Source: Cohnella zeiphila
GTDB taxonomy: Bacteria; Bacillota; Bacilli; Paenibacillales; Paenibacillaceae
NCBI RefSeq assembly: GCF_014212055.1
Contig: NZ_JACJVO010000016.1
Location: 158,328-222,327 of the forward strand
Reading direction: 5' to 3'
Length of the DNA stretch: 64,000 nt
In this document: positions 44,902-53,386 of the stretch, piece after piece
How positions within the stretch are numbered: the first letter of the stretch is position 1
How the letters are laid out: the number at the start of each line of letters is the position of its first letter
The notes under the pieces: model-generated
The model's database searches: none
Told to the model about the DNA's origin: nothing
The model's input: only the letters and a program-made list of their open reading frames with translations
Translations under genes and position numbers: made by a program

Positions 44902-45680
44902 TTTGCCTCTTCCTTTCCCGCCGCGTCCGTCATCGCTCCGAGCAGATCCCCGGAACCGGCGACGAAGCCGTAGCATTGTTTGATATTGTAGAGAGCCGCA
45001 TCCGCGCAGAACGAAGGCGAGCTGGTGGCGCAGCAATCTTCGAGCAGCACCGCGTCGTAGCCGAGGCAGACCGCGTCCTGCAGGGTGTGCATGACGCATT
45101 GGTCCAGATTGACGCCCGCGAATAGAAGCGTCATCGCGCCGAGATTGCGCAGGATGCTGTCCAACGGCGTATCCCAGAATCCGCTCATCCGGTATTTGTC
45201 CACCTGAATGTCCTCCGCCCCGGGGACGAGCCCGCTCGCCAGCGCCGCGCCCCAGCTCCCCTTCTCCAACACGCGGGAGCCGCTCGCCGGCAACGGGCTG
45301 CCGATGCCGCGACCTTCGCCGTCCGGGTCGTATACATGAAGCACGGACGGACTGAGGTTCATCCGATCCTCCCGGTTGCCCCAGTTCAGCCAGATCACCG
45401 GGACGCCGGTCCGCCTCAGCGCGGGAAGCAGCCGTCCGAGGGGCTCCACCGGAGCGAGCAGCGGAGACGTGTCGACTCCGATGGAGGACAGCCATCCTCC
45501 CGGCGCGCAAAAATCGTTCTGCATATCGACGACGACGATCGCGCTGCGGGCCAGATCGAGCGTCAACCGCTGCGGCTGCGCCGCGAACGAGACCGGGATC
45601 GGCGGGTGCGCGCCCCTGCGCATGTCGACCCGTTCCCGATCCACCAGCCAATAGTTTCTCTCATTGCCCAATCGCCGCAT
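44898..45680 (-). CDS. isochorismatase-like cysteine hydrolase
   Basis: A 260-residue hydrolase with the Asp of VVDMQNDF and the nucleophile in GVNLDQCVMHT, the family's catalytic pattern. Members include N-carbamoylsarcosine amidase, ureidoacrylate hydrolase (RutB) and nicotinamidase. Next to a creatininase-like gene an N-carbamoyl substrate is attractive, but this is inference. It follows the binding protein of the NMT1-type importer in one operon. Confidence 0.83.
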   Translation of the reverse strand: MRRLGNERNYWLVDRERVDMRRGAHPPIPVSFAAQPQRLTLDLARSAIVVVDMQNDFCAPGGWLSSIGVDTSPLLAPVEPLGRLLPALRRTGVPVIWLNWGNREDRMNLSPSVLHVYDPDGEGRGIGSPLPASGSRVLEKGSWGAALASGLVPGAEDIQVDKYRMSGFWDTPLDSILRNLGAMTLLFAGVNLDQCVMHTLQDAVCLGYDAVLLEDCCATSSPSFCADAALYNIKQCYGFVAGSGDLLGAMTDAAGKEEAK

Positions 45681-45714
45681 GGCCGCCCTCCTTTCGCGAT
45701 CCGCTTTACGGGCT

Positions 45715-46782
45715 TTACGGTTTGGTCAGGTATTCCGTCGTGAACGCCTTGGAGACGTCCTGCTCCGCCTTCAATCCGCCGATTTGCAGCAGCTGCTGCT
45801 GAACGGTTTTCCAGCGGTCCAACGTCATGTAGCCGATGCCGTTGGCTTTCGTCTCATCGTTCAGAATGAACGGCGTCTCCTGCTCCGCCTCGTAGTTCAT
45901 CGCCTCTACCGTCATATCTTTGTTGAACGTCTGGATAAACGGATTGACGCTTTTGTAATTGTCGAGATAGTACGACCAGCCTTTCTGGCTTGCCTGAACG
46001 ACCGCCTGGACAATATCCGGATGCTTGCGCAAATAGTCTTCGGTCGTAAACAGAACGTCGCAATAGTTCGCATAGCCGGAATCGGCGATCTTCAGCACGT
46101 TCACATCGATGCCTTGCTGGCCGAGGGCGTACGGCTCGTTCGTGATATAGCCCTGATTGAGCGAACCTTTGGTCTTGATGAAGTTGACGAGCTGCCCGGT
46201 GTAATTGAGCTCGTTCACGTCGGTCAGCTTGTACTTGTACTTGATATACTCCCAATACAGCACGCCCGGCTGAATAAAGACGGTTCGCCCTTTCAAATCC
46301 TCGAACCCTTTCACGTCGTCGTCCTTGTGATAGATCAGCACCTGCGGCGTATACTGGAAGCCGGCCAGCAGTCCGACGACCGGAATGCCCTGCTCCCGCG
46401 CCCGTAAAATATCGTCGGCGTAGGAGATTCCGAAGTCGGCCTTGCCCGAAGCGACGAGCTGAAGACCGGAAATTTGCGGTCCGCCGGGCTGTATCGTCAT
46501 GTCGACGCCGGCGTCCTTGTAATAGCCCTGCTGAAGGGCCGCGAAATAGCCCCCGTCCTCTCCTTTGGCGTACCACCCCTCGATCAGGCGCGCTTTTTGC
46601 AGTTCCTGCGGTTCGGACGACGCGGCGGCGGAGGCAGGGCTCGCGGAAGGAGCCGTAGACGTTCCGGTATCGCTCGGGGAAGCGGAAGGAGCGGAATCGC
46701 CGCCTGCCGAGGAACAGCCCGCCGCCGCGACGAGCGACGCGGCCATGATGACGGATAAGCTTCTTTTGCGATTTCGATTCAT
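45715..46782 (-). CDS. NMT1/ThiY-type ABC substrate-binding lipoprotein (2)
   Basis: A 355-residue lipoprotein (lipobox VAAAGC, Cys about 23) with a Ser/Pro linker and an NMT1 domain (GKADFGISYADDILRAREQG). It is a clear paralogue of the protein at 22494-23618. It is encoded directly after its permease and ATPase, forming a complete importer. A planar N-heterocycle such as a purine, or its breakdown product, is the likely ligand. Confidence 0.9.
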   Translation of the reverse strand: MNRNRKRSLSVIMAASLVAAAGCSSAGGDSAPSASPSDTGTSTAPSASPASAAASSEPQELQKARLIEGWYAKGEDGGYFAALQQGYYKDAGVDMTIQPGGPQISGLQLVASGKADFGISYADDILRAREQGIPVVGLLAGFQYTPQVLIYHKDDDVKGFEDLKGRTVFIQPGVLYWEYIKYKYKLTDVNELNYTGQLVNFIKTKGSLNQGYITNEPYALGQQGIDVNVLKIADSGYANYCDVLFTTEDYLRKHPDIVQAVVQASQKGWSYYLDNYKSVNPFIQTFNKDMTVEAMNYEAEQETPFILNDETKANGIGYMTLDRWKTVQQQLLQIGGLKAEQDVSKAFTTEYLTKP

Positions 46783-46812
46783 GCGAACCCCTTCTTTCTG
46801 CCGGTTGCGGAT

Positions 46813-47724
46813 TTAACTGTTGATGGCGGAATCGTGCCAGGAACGGAGCAAGCGATTCGACAAAGCGTTGATCAGCAGGAAGAAAACGATCCCCATGACG
46901 GCGGCGGTCAGGCCGCATGCGAACAGGTAGGCGGTCTGGAGACGCGTCGACGCCACCGTGATCGCATAGCCGAGGCCGCCCTGCAGTCCGCCGATGCCCG
47001 CGATATATTCGCCGACGATGGCGCCTACGACCGACAGGGAGCAGGAGATTTTCATCCCGGCCAGAATGTACGGCAGAGCCGCCGGGATGCGCAGCCTCCA
47101 GATCGTCTGCCACTTGGTCGCGTTGTACAGGTAGAACAGATTTTTCATATTCATCTCGGTGGAATTGAGGCCGATGAGCGTGTTGGAGAGGATGGGGAAG
47201 AAGGCGATCAGAAAAGCGATGATGACGATGGCGTTCATCCCGGCGCCGAACCAGATGACGATGATCGGGGCCACGGCGACGATCGGGATCGTCTGCAGGA
47301 TGATCGCGTACGGGTAGACGCTTCGCTCCACCGTTTTGGAAAGGGCCAGCAAGACCGCGAACGCGACGCCGAGCACGACGCTGAGCGCGAAGCCGAGCAC
47401 CGCTTCCGCGATCGTCGTTCGGACGGAGACGAGCAGGTTATGCCAGTTCTCCGAAGCGGCGGTCACGATATCGGAAGGCTTCGGGAACAAGTACGGCTGA
47501 ACTCCGGACATTCGGATCACGATCTCCCAAAGGGCGACGAACAAGACGAAGACGACAAGGGGAGGCACCGCGAGCGAGACGATCTTCCGGGACAGCGAAC
47601 CGGAGGACGAAGCGTTTTTCCGCCCCATTCTCCCGTCCGGCACCGAGGCGGCGGCCGGCACGGAAGGCGACGCGCCGCTCTCTTGCTCCGGCAACACGTT
47701 GACGCTTGCAACCAACTTTTCCAT
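46813..47724 (-). CDS. ABC transporter permease (SsuC/ThiX type)
   Basis: A 303-residue permease with six predicted helices and a cytoplasmic EAA-like loop in ATKWQTIWRLRIPAALPYILAG. The first 40 residues form a polar, low-complexity cytoplasmic tail. AAAGGAG precedes the ATG. It pairs with the ATPase at 47784-48596 and can probably use either of the two NMT1-type binding proteins in the window. Confidence 0.92.
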   Translation of the reverse strand: MEKLVASVNVLPEQESGASPSVPAAASVPDGRMGRKNASSSGSLSRKIVSLAVPPLVVFVLFVALWEIVIRMSGVQPYLFPKPSDIVTAASENWHNLLVSVRTTIAEAVLGFALSVVLGVAFAVLLALSKTVERSVYPYAIILQTIPIVAVAPIIVIWFGAGMNAIVIIAFLIAFFPILSNTLIGLNSTEMNMKNLFYLYNATKWQTIWRLRIPAALPYILAGMKISCSLSVVGAIVGEYIAGIGGLQGGLGYAITVASTRLQTAYLFACGLTAAVMGIVFFLLINALSNRLLRSWHDSAINS

Positions 47725-47783
47725 GCTCCTTCTCCTTTCGGATGCGAGATTGTCCGGCTTGCCGATCGTCCGGACCGCGATCT

Positions 47784-48596
47784 CTAGTGCTTGAGAGTTT
47801 CCGATACCGCATGGACGTGCCGCCCGAACTCCGGCGAAGACCGGTAGTCGTCCGACCTCGGGAACGGCGTCGGAATCTCGAGAATGTCGGCGATCTTTCC
47901 AGGGCGCGGCGTCATGACGACAACCCGGGTGGATAGGAACGCCGCTTCGAAAACGTTATGGGTAATGAACAGTACCGTCATCTTCCGGTCCTGCCGCCAG
48001 ATGTTCAGCAGCTCGTCTTGAAGCGATTGGCGGGTAATTTCGTCCAACGCGCCGAACGGTTCGTCCATGAGCAGCAGCTTCGGCCGGGAGATGAGCGCCC
48101 TCGCGATCGACACCCTCATTTTCATCCCGCCCGAGAGCTGGCGGGGAAGCACCTTCAGGTAATCCTTCAGGCCGACCAGCTCCAGTACCCGCTCCCCTTC
48201 CCGGATCCGCTCCTTCTTGGGAACGCCCCGCAGCGTCAGCGGCATCGTCACGTTGTCGATCAGCTTCGACCAAGGCAGCAGCGTATGCTCCTGGAACACG
48301 AACGCGATCTCGTTCATCTTGCGCGCTTCCTTCGGCGTCGTGCCCAGCACGGACAAGCGCCCGGACGTATGGCCCGTCAATCCCGCGATCATATTGAAAA
48401 TGGTCGATTTGCCGCACCCCGACGGCCCGACGAAACAGAGGAATTCGCCTTCTCCCACCCGCAGATTCACGTTCTGAACCGCCACCGTGCCGTTCGGATA
48501 AATTTTCCCGATCTGCTCCATGCCGACCAGCAGTCCGGAAGCGCCGCTGCCGGCCTCCTCTCCCGCGCTCGGTATCGCCGCCAAAGATGAGCTCAT
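47784..48596 (-). CDS. ABC transporter ATPase (SsuB/TauB type)
   Basis: A 270-residue ATPase. The Walker A motif is GPSGCGKST, the signature LSGGMKMRVSIARAL and the Walker B LLLMDEPFGALD. It powers uptake through the permease encoded next. The start at 48596 has GGGAGGG upstream. It is the first gene of a long operon running through the accessory hydrolases and perhaps pucAB, and its promoter carries two nitrogen-regulator-like boxes. Confidence 0.94.
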   Translation of the reverse strand: MSSSLAAIPSAGEEAGSGASGLLVGMEQIGKIYPNGTVAVQNVNLRVGEGEFLCFVGPSGCGKSTIFNMIAGLTGHTSGRLSVLGTTPKEARKMNEIAFVFQEHTLLPWSKLIDNVTMPLTLRGVPKKERIREGERVLELVGLKDYLKVLPRQLSGGMKMRVSIARALISRPKLLLMDEPFGALDEITRQSLQDELLNIWRQDRKMTVLFITHNVFEAAFLSTRVVVMTPRPGKIADILEIPTPFPRSDDYRSSPEFGRHVHAVSETLKH

Positions 48597-48685
48597 CTTG
48601 ATCCCTCCCGATTGGATATGGCATCGGCGTTCCGCTCTCGTCAGGCGGTGCCTCAACGGCCGCCCGGAATGCAGGCGCCTATTTG

Positions 48686-48702
48686 TGTCACATTATATTA
48701 CG
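48686..48702. promoter_or_regulatory. GlnR/TnrA-like box over the -10 of the ABC operon
   Basis: TGTCACATTATATTACG matches TGTNANAWWWTMTNACA at all but the last position and covers the -10 box, a repressing position. With the upstream box at 48803-48819 it forms a two-site arrangement like that described for GlnR at Paenibacillus nif promoters. Confidence 0.7.
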
Positions 48703-48721
48703 CGAAAATCTGAATGTTCAA
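48692..48721 (-). promoter_or_regulatory. promoter of the ABC/hydrolase operon
   Basis: TTGAAC (48716-48721) and a perfect TATAAT (48692-48697) are separated by 18 bases on the minus strand. The leader to the ATPase gene is about 90 bases. Confidence 0.7.
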
Positions 48722-48802
48722 CGATTCGGATAGAGATATGTGCGGATTTACAATGAAAAGGTTCTCGGATTGGTTGATCTTACGATCTAAGTGGAATTTT
48801 TA

Positions 48803-48819
48803 TGTTATTTTATTTGACA
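48803..48819. promoter_or_regulatory. GlnR/TnrA-like box upstream of the ABC operon
   Basis: TGTTATTTTATTTGACA matches the GlnR/TnrA consensus with two mismatches. Its centre is 90 bases upstream of the -35 box, nearly the same as for the pucC box. Flanking T and A tracts resemble the box at 23803-23819. Confidence 0.65.
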
Positions 48820-48848
48820 TTAAGGTTGCGGCAGAGTTAAGCCAGCCA

Positions 48849-49142
48849 CTCACATGCGCGCGACTTCGGCGGACCGAGCGAAAGAGAGCAACCAGCTTGC
48901 TCACTTTGGCGAGACTTCGGCGAATCCGGCGGAAGTGAGTAACCAGGTTACTTACATGGGTGGAACTTTGGAGAATCCGGCGAAAGAGGGCAAGCCGATT
49001 ACTCACACGGGCGAGATTTAGGAGAATCCAGCGGAAGAGAGTCATCAGATCACTTACACTGGCGAGTTTTAGGAGAATTCAGCGGAAGAGAGTCATCAGA
49101 TTACTCACATGGGCGCAACTTCGGCGGATTCAGCGAAAGAGC
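48849..49142. repeat. six degenerate 51-bp tandem repeat units
   Basis: Units begin at 48849, 48900, 48951, 49002, 49053 and 49104 with an exact 51-bp period, each starting CTCAC or CTTAC and containing GCGA-x-TT and CGGAAGAGAG-like segments. Because 51 is a multiple of three, both strands show Arg-rich 17-residue periodic frames, which I regard as by-products. The array sits in the 886-bp gene-free region 48597-49482. Confidence 0.8.
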
Positions 49143-49214
49143 CCCGACTAGTCGGAGTCACCAATTACGCGACAAGCGACATTTGGGGTGGGGCAACGAA
49201 TGTCCGTATTGCTT

Positions 49215-49397
49215 TAACGAATCTGAGCGACGTTATTCGTGCAGAATCAACGGTTTCCAAAATGTAACGAAACTGAGAAACGTTATTTGACGGAAAATCA
49301 TCTTCAGGCGAACCAATCAAGGCAAATAAGATCGCTCAGATTCGTTAGAAATGCGAAGTTCCGCTTTTTCGCCGAATAAGAACGCGTAGTTTCGTTA
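49215..49397. repeat. four copies of a TAACGAA...TTATT element
   Basis: Copies at 49215-49238 and 49265-49288 read forward, and copies at 49325-49347 and 49375-49397 read in reverse. The core is TAACGAA-CTGAG-CGTTATT with small variations. Opposed copies could pair in RNA over about 20 bases. They lie downstream of wrbA in the same gene-free region as the 51-bp array. Confidence 0.65.
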
Positions 49398-49482
49398 GCG
49401 TGGGGCGGGGGAACGGGCGACAGCCCGCCGCCCCGCCCTGTTAGGCGGAACAAGCGGCGGGCTGTTGCGGCTTCGCCAAAAC

Positions 49483-50184
49483 CTAGCGAGCCAAAAACCC
49501 GGAGCTGCGGAGCGCGGAAGCGACGGCGGCCACGCGTTTGCCGAGCCGCCCGGCCATGAGCAGCTCCCGATCGTCCGGCGAGCGCGAGCTGTCCGGGCCG
49601 GCGACGGTAGACGCCCCGTAAGGCGAGCAGCCGATGGCGTCCGCGGTCAAGTATTCCGGATTTTCCGAATACGGCAAGCCGACCATGATCATGCCGAAGT
49701 GAAACAGCGGGACCATGGAGGTGAGAATCGTCGCTTCCTGGCCGGTGTGGATGGATCCCGAACTCGTGATCAGCCCCGCCGGCTTGCCCTCCAGACTGCC
49801 GTCCGCGCAAAGGTCGGAGGCGAACTCCAGGAACAGCTTCACCTGCGCCGGCATAAAGCCGAAATAGGTTGGGAAGCCCCAGACGATTCCGTCGGCCCAA
49901 CGCAGATCGTCATGACTCGCGAACGGAATGTCCTTCTGCCGCTCCAGCGAGCGCTCATACTTCTCGAACCGGCCGACCGTCTTGAAATGCTTGGCCAGCC
50001 CGGACTCCGACTCCCGCTTCTTGAACTTGTCCTGGTACGGCGTCCGGTTCGCCTCGGCCTCCATCTCCGCGATGCGCCGCAGCCTGACCTCGCTCCCGAA
50101 CGCAGACGCTCCGTCGGCCGCCGCCCGGGCCATGTCGAACACGTGGCCATAGGCGCTGTAATAGACAACGAGAAGGTTGCCCAT
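49483..50184 (-). CDS. WrbA-like flavodoxin-fold NAD(P)H:quinone oxidoreductase
   Basis: A 233-residue flavodoxin-fold protein with the FMN phosphate loop VVYYSAYGHV and a second FMN loop near SSGSIHTGQEAT. WrbA-type enzymes reduce quinones by two electrons. It is the last gene of a three-gene run with a CodA-like deaminase and a CocE-like hydrolase. A role as reductase partner for the Rieske oxygenases cannot be claimed from sequence. Confidence 0.86.
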   Translation of the reverse strand: MGNLLVVYYSAYGHVFDMARAAADGASAFGSEVRLRRIAEMEAEANRTPYQDKFKKRESESGLAKHFKTVGRFEKYERSLERQKDIPFASHDDLRWADGIVWGFPTYFGFMPAQVKLFLEFASDLCADGSLEGKPAGLITSSGSIHTGQEATILTSMVPLFHFGMIMVGLPYSENPEYLTADAIGCSPYGASTVAGPDSSRSPDDRELLMAGRLGKRVAAVASALRSSGFLAR

Positions 50185-50191
50185 CGCCGCC

Positions 50192-51556
50192 TTACCCCCT
50201 TTTTCGGAACGAGATTCTTTCGCAGGCGTCTTCCCATCGTTGCGACAACGCAGGCACCTTCCACTCCGCCCGGCCGCCCGCCGCTTTCAGGCAGCGCCCC
50301 TTCCGCCACACCCAACGCCGCTCCGGCACCATCGCGAACAGCTCTTCCGGCGAGGAAGCGTCGAACAGGACAAAATCGGCGTCATTGCCCGGCTCGATCC
50401 CCCGGTCCGGCAGCCCCATGACCGCAGCCGGATGCTCGGTCATCATCCGCAGCACCGTCCTCATGTCGGCCGGGCTGCCCATATGCGCGGCGTAGGCGGT
50501 AATCAAGCCGATCTGCAGCAAATCCCCTTTGCCGAACGGATGAAACGGGTCGTGTATGTTGTCCGACGCCGTCGCGAGCGTCACTCCCGCGTCCAGCAGC
50601 TCGCGGACGCGCGTCACGCCGCGACGGACCGGAAAGCGATCCCGGCGGCCCTGCAGGTACAGGTTCGCGCCCGGAAGCGTCACGGCGCCGAGCCCCGCTT
50701 TCGCGATCAGGCCGATCAGCTCGCCCGCATCCTTATCCGTCATCGCCGCAAGCGAGCAAAGATGCCCGACCGTCACCTTTCCCGTCCAGCCGTATTCGAT
50801 CGTCCTCCGGGCAATGTGGGCGACGGTACGAACGTTCGGATTGTCGCTCTCGTCCGCATGAAGGTCGACGGGACAAGCCATCCGTTCCGCCAGCGCGAAC
50901 AGCCGGTCGATCTCCGGCTCCGGCCGAGGCGAGATATGGGGAGCTCCGCCCACGCCCGTCGCGCCCATCCGCAGCGCTTCCGCCGCCGTCTCCACCGCCT
51001 CTTCGGTCAAATCGTAGCAAGGCAGCATCGGGAACAGTTGAATGGATACGTAGGGCGCAAGCTCCTCCTTCACTTCCAGCGCCGCCTCGACAGTACGAAG
51101 CGCCACCTCCCGGCCGTGCCGGACGTGGAAATCCAGATGGGTCCGGATGGCCGTCGTGCCGCAGGAGACGGCCTGCAGCGCCGAGCGCATGATCCTCGCC
51201 CTCAGCTCTTCCTTGGTAAAAGCAGGGGCGGCCGAGGCGTAATTGTTCACCGCCTCCTCCAGCGTCCCCGAGACGTTCCCGACCTGGGGCAGCGAGAAAG
51301 CTTTATCCAGATGCATATGGGCATCCGCCAGACCGGGAAGCGCAACTTGGCCTCGGGCATCAAGGCAGAGCGCACGGCCCGGCTCCGCCTCTTCTCCGTT
51401 CCATCGGTCGATCGGCACCCGCCCCGGAACCTGCGGAGCTTCGACCTCTTGCGGTTCGACGGACGTCCAGACGCCATCCTCGGCAGTCAACGAATACAGC
51501 CGCGACTCGTCCCGAAGCGGCAGCGCGGCATTGACGATTTTGAGAACGGTAGGCAT
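50192..51556 (-). CDS. CodA-like cytosine/creatinine deaminase-family amidohydrolase
   Basis: A 454-residue amidohydrolase with DAHMHLDKAF (CodA-type HxH plus Lys), THLDFH, DLHADESDN and TASDNIHDPF. The last segment supplies the catalytic Asp. CodA relatives deaminate cytosine, isocytosine, creatinine or isoguanine. In this nitrogen-scavenging setting any of these is possible. The ATG at 51556 follows GAGGAGAG. It lies 56 bases after the CocE-like gene. Confidence 0.83.
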   Translation of the reverse strand: MPTVLKIVNAALPLRDESRLYSLTAEDGVWTSVEPQEVEAPQVPGRVPIDRWNGEEAEPGRALCLDARGQVALPGLADAHMHLDKAFSLPQVGNVSGTLEEAVNNYASAAPAFTKEELRARIMRSALQAVSCGTTAIRTHLDFHVRHGREVALRTVEAALEVKEELAPYVSIQLFPMLPCYDLTEEAVETAAEALRMGATGVGGAPHISPRPEPEIDRLFALAERMACPVDLHADESDNPNVRTVAHIARRTIEYGWTGKVTVGHLCSLAAMTDKDAGELIGLIAKAGLGAVTLPGANLYLQGRRDRFPVRRGVTRVRELLDAGVTLATASDNIHDPFHPFGKGDLLQIGLITAYAAHMGSPADMRTVLRMMTEHPAAVMGLPDRGIEPGNDADFVLFDASSPEELFAMVPERRWVWRKGRCLKAAGGRAEWKVPALSQRWEDACERISFRKRG

Positions 51557-51612
51557 GGTCGCACTCTCCTCATTCCTGATGATCGGGCCGCGCAAACCGG
51601 CGTCCCGCCCTT

Positions 51613-53316
51613 TTACTCCGTCGCCATTCGATCGACGACCGGCAATTCCAGCCAGGAAGCGAGCTCCGGCCGGCTGGCTACCGCGACGGCCGCAATCTTG
51701 AGGTCGCCGGGCCCGGCCTGCATGGCGGTCGAGATCGGCCGGCCGTTCGGATGGCGCAGCAGCAGCGGAAATCCGCTGCCGGTCAACTCCAGCCGCAGCG
51801 CGGAGCCGGCCGGACAGCGAATCGCGAGCGGCCGCAGCGCGATCTCGGCCGTCTCCCAGCCGCAGACCCCATCTTCCGGCGGCGCGGCGCCGATCTCGGC
51901 CCGCCCTACGGACAGCAGCCTCGCCTCGCCGCCAGGCAGCATAAGCGTCAGCGTCGCGACCAGGTCGGTCGGGCCGTCCATGACCTGGCAGCGCACGCTC
52001 AGCTTCGGGGAACCGAACAAAGGCAGTTCCTTTTCCAGCGGCTCGCCGGTATAGACGAGAATTTCATAGCGATCCTGCCGGGCGCTCTGATCCGCAGGCA
52101 GCGCGGAAGCGAGCGGCATCGGCAGCCGCGCGTCGTAGACGAACACGTCCGGCGCGGCGGCGCCGTCCACCGACTCCCGCCGTTCCTTCAACCGGCCGCC
52201 GCCAAGCGCCCCGTTCGCCGGCAGCTCCGAACCGGACAAATAAACCCGCCGTCCGCCCCCTTCGCCTTGGGGGTAATTCTCCGCCTCCTCCCACTTGCGG
52301 GCCGTCGGCTCGAAGTAGCGAACCGGCGGCTCCTCGAACAGACCGTTCTCGCGCTCGCCCTTCAGCCAATAATCGAACCAGCGGACCTGAAGGAGATGGA
52401 CGCCGCCGTCCGCGCCTGGCCCATGATCGATGCCGCCGGCTTTGCGCCCCCACGGAATGTGCGTCCACGGCCCGATCTCCAGCCGGTGGAACAGATCGCG
52501 CGACCGCTCCGCGTCCCCCTGAAGCGCCGCATACGATTGAATCGTGCCAGGTAGCAGAAAGTCGTACCACCCGCCGATATGGAGCGCGGGAATCGGCCGC
52601 TTTCGGAACGGCTCAAGCCAGTTCAGCCGCGCCCAATATTCGTCGTATTCGGGACGTCCCGCCCAATCGAAGAATGCGGGCAAATATTTCTCCAGCAGCG
52701 GATGCCCTCTGTCGTAAGGCAGCCGGCGCAGGATGCCGCCGGGATCCGCCATCGCGCGCGAACAGATCGCTTCCGCCTCCGCATCCCCGGCCCGGCGGGC
52801 GCCGTCCCTTGCGAGCTGGTACGCCCAAGGCAGGCAGCCCTGAACATCGAAGCTTCCGTACGGATACATCCAGCCATGATACAGATCCGCGGCCGTCATG
52901 CTGGGAGCGATTGCCCTCAAGGGCGCAGGGCGCAAGGAAGCCGCCGCCCACTGCGTCGCTCCCTGATAGGAAAAGCCGTACATGCCGACCCGTCCGTTCG
53001 AACCCGGCAGCCCGGCGGCCCACTCCACCGCATCGAAGCCGTCCTCCGCCTCATGCGCGAACGGCACGAACTCTCCTTCGGAATCCCCTCTGCCGCGCAC
53101 ATCCTGAACGACGACCATATAGCCGCGCGAAGCGTACCACACCGGGTGGGCATGGCTGACCGTGGAGGCGATCATCCTTCCGTAAGGCTGTCTCATGAGC
53201 AGCACCGGGCAATCTCCGCCGCCCGGCGGCGGCCCGTAAATATCGGCATAGAGCGTTACCCCGTCGCGGAGAACGCAAGGGACTTTCCGGCGAATCGCCA
53301 CGTTGCCGAATTCCAT
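51613..53316 (-). CDS. CocE/NonD-family serine hydrolase
   Basis: A 567-residue alpha/beta hydrolase of the CocE (X-Pro dipeptidyl-peptidase-like) family. The nucleophile is S116 in GFSYQG. The C-terminal half is the expected jelly-roll domain. No signal peptide is present. Members hydrolyse esters, amides or beta-lactams. It is first in a three-gene run preceded by a GlnR/TnrA-like box overlapping the promoter, which ties it to nitrogen metabolism. AAAGGAG precedes the ATG. Confidence 0.87.
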   Translation of the reverse strand: MEFGNVAIRRKVPCVLRDGVTLYADIYGPPPGGGDCPVLLMRQPYGRMIASTVSHAHPVWYASRGYMVVVQDVRGRGDSEGEFVPFAHEAEDGFDAVEWAAGLPGSNGRVGMYGFSYQGATQWAAASLRPAPLRAIAPSMTAADLYHGWMYPYGSFDVQGCLPWAYQLARDGARRAGDAEAEAICSRAMADPGGILRRLPYDRGHPLLEKYLPAFFDWAGRPEYDEYWARLNWLEPFRKRPIPALHIGGWYDFLLPGTIQSYAALQGDAERSRDLFHRLEIGPWTHIPWGRKAGGIDHGPGADGGVHLLQVRWFDYWLKGERENGLFEEPPVRYFEPTARKWEEAENYPQGEGGGRRVYLSGSELPANGALGGGRLKERRESVDGAAAPDVFVYDARLPMPLASALPADQSARQDRYEILVYTGEPLEKELPLFGSPKLSVRCQVMDGPTDLVATLTLMLPGGEARLLSVGRAEIGAAPPEDGVCGWETAEIALRPLAIRCPAGSALRLELTGSGFPLLLRHPNGRPISTAMQAGPGDLKIAAVAVASRPELASWLELPVVDRMATE

Positions 53317-53350
53317 ATCGATTCTCCTTTGCGGTTGGCGGAATCTTTTG

Positions 53351-53386
53351 CGTTAGATTTTATAACGCAAACCTCCAAATCCACAA
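53351..53386 (-). promoter_or_regulatory. cocE promoter with overlapping palindrome
   Basis: TTGTGG (53381-53386) and TATAAA (53359-53364) are spaced 16 bases on the minus strand. A perfect inverted repeat, TTTGCGTTA and TAACGCAAA with 7 bases between (53347-53371), overlaps the -10. Its core at 53351-53367 matches the GlnR/TnrA consensus with two mismatches, at the outermost base of each arm. The position implies repression. Confidence 0.62.

Noticed and set aside
48800..49151. Small Arg-rich open frames in the 51-bp repeat array on both strands
   Set aside because: They arise because the repeat length is a multiple of three; no ribosome sites and no known homologues.
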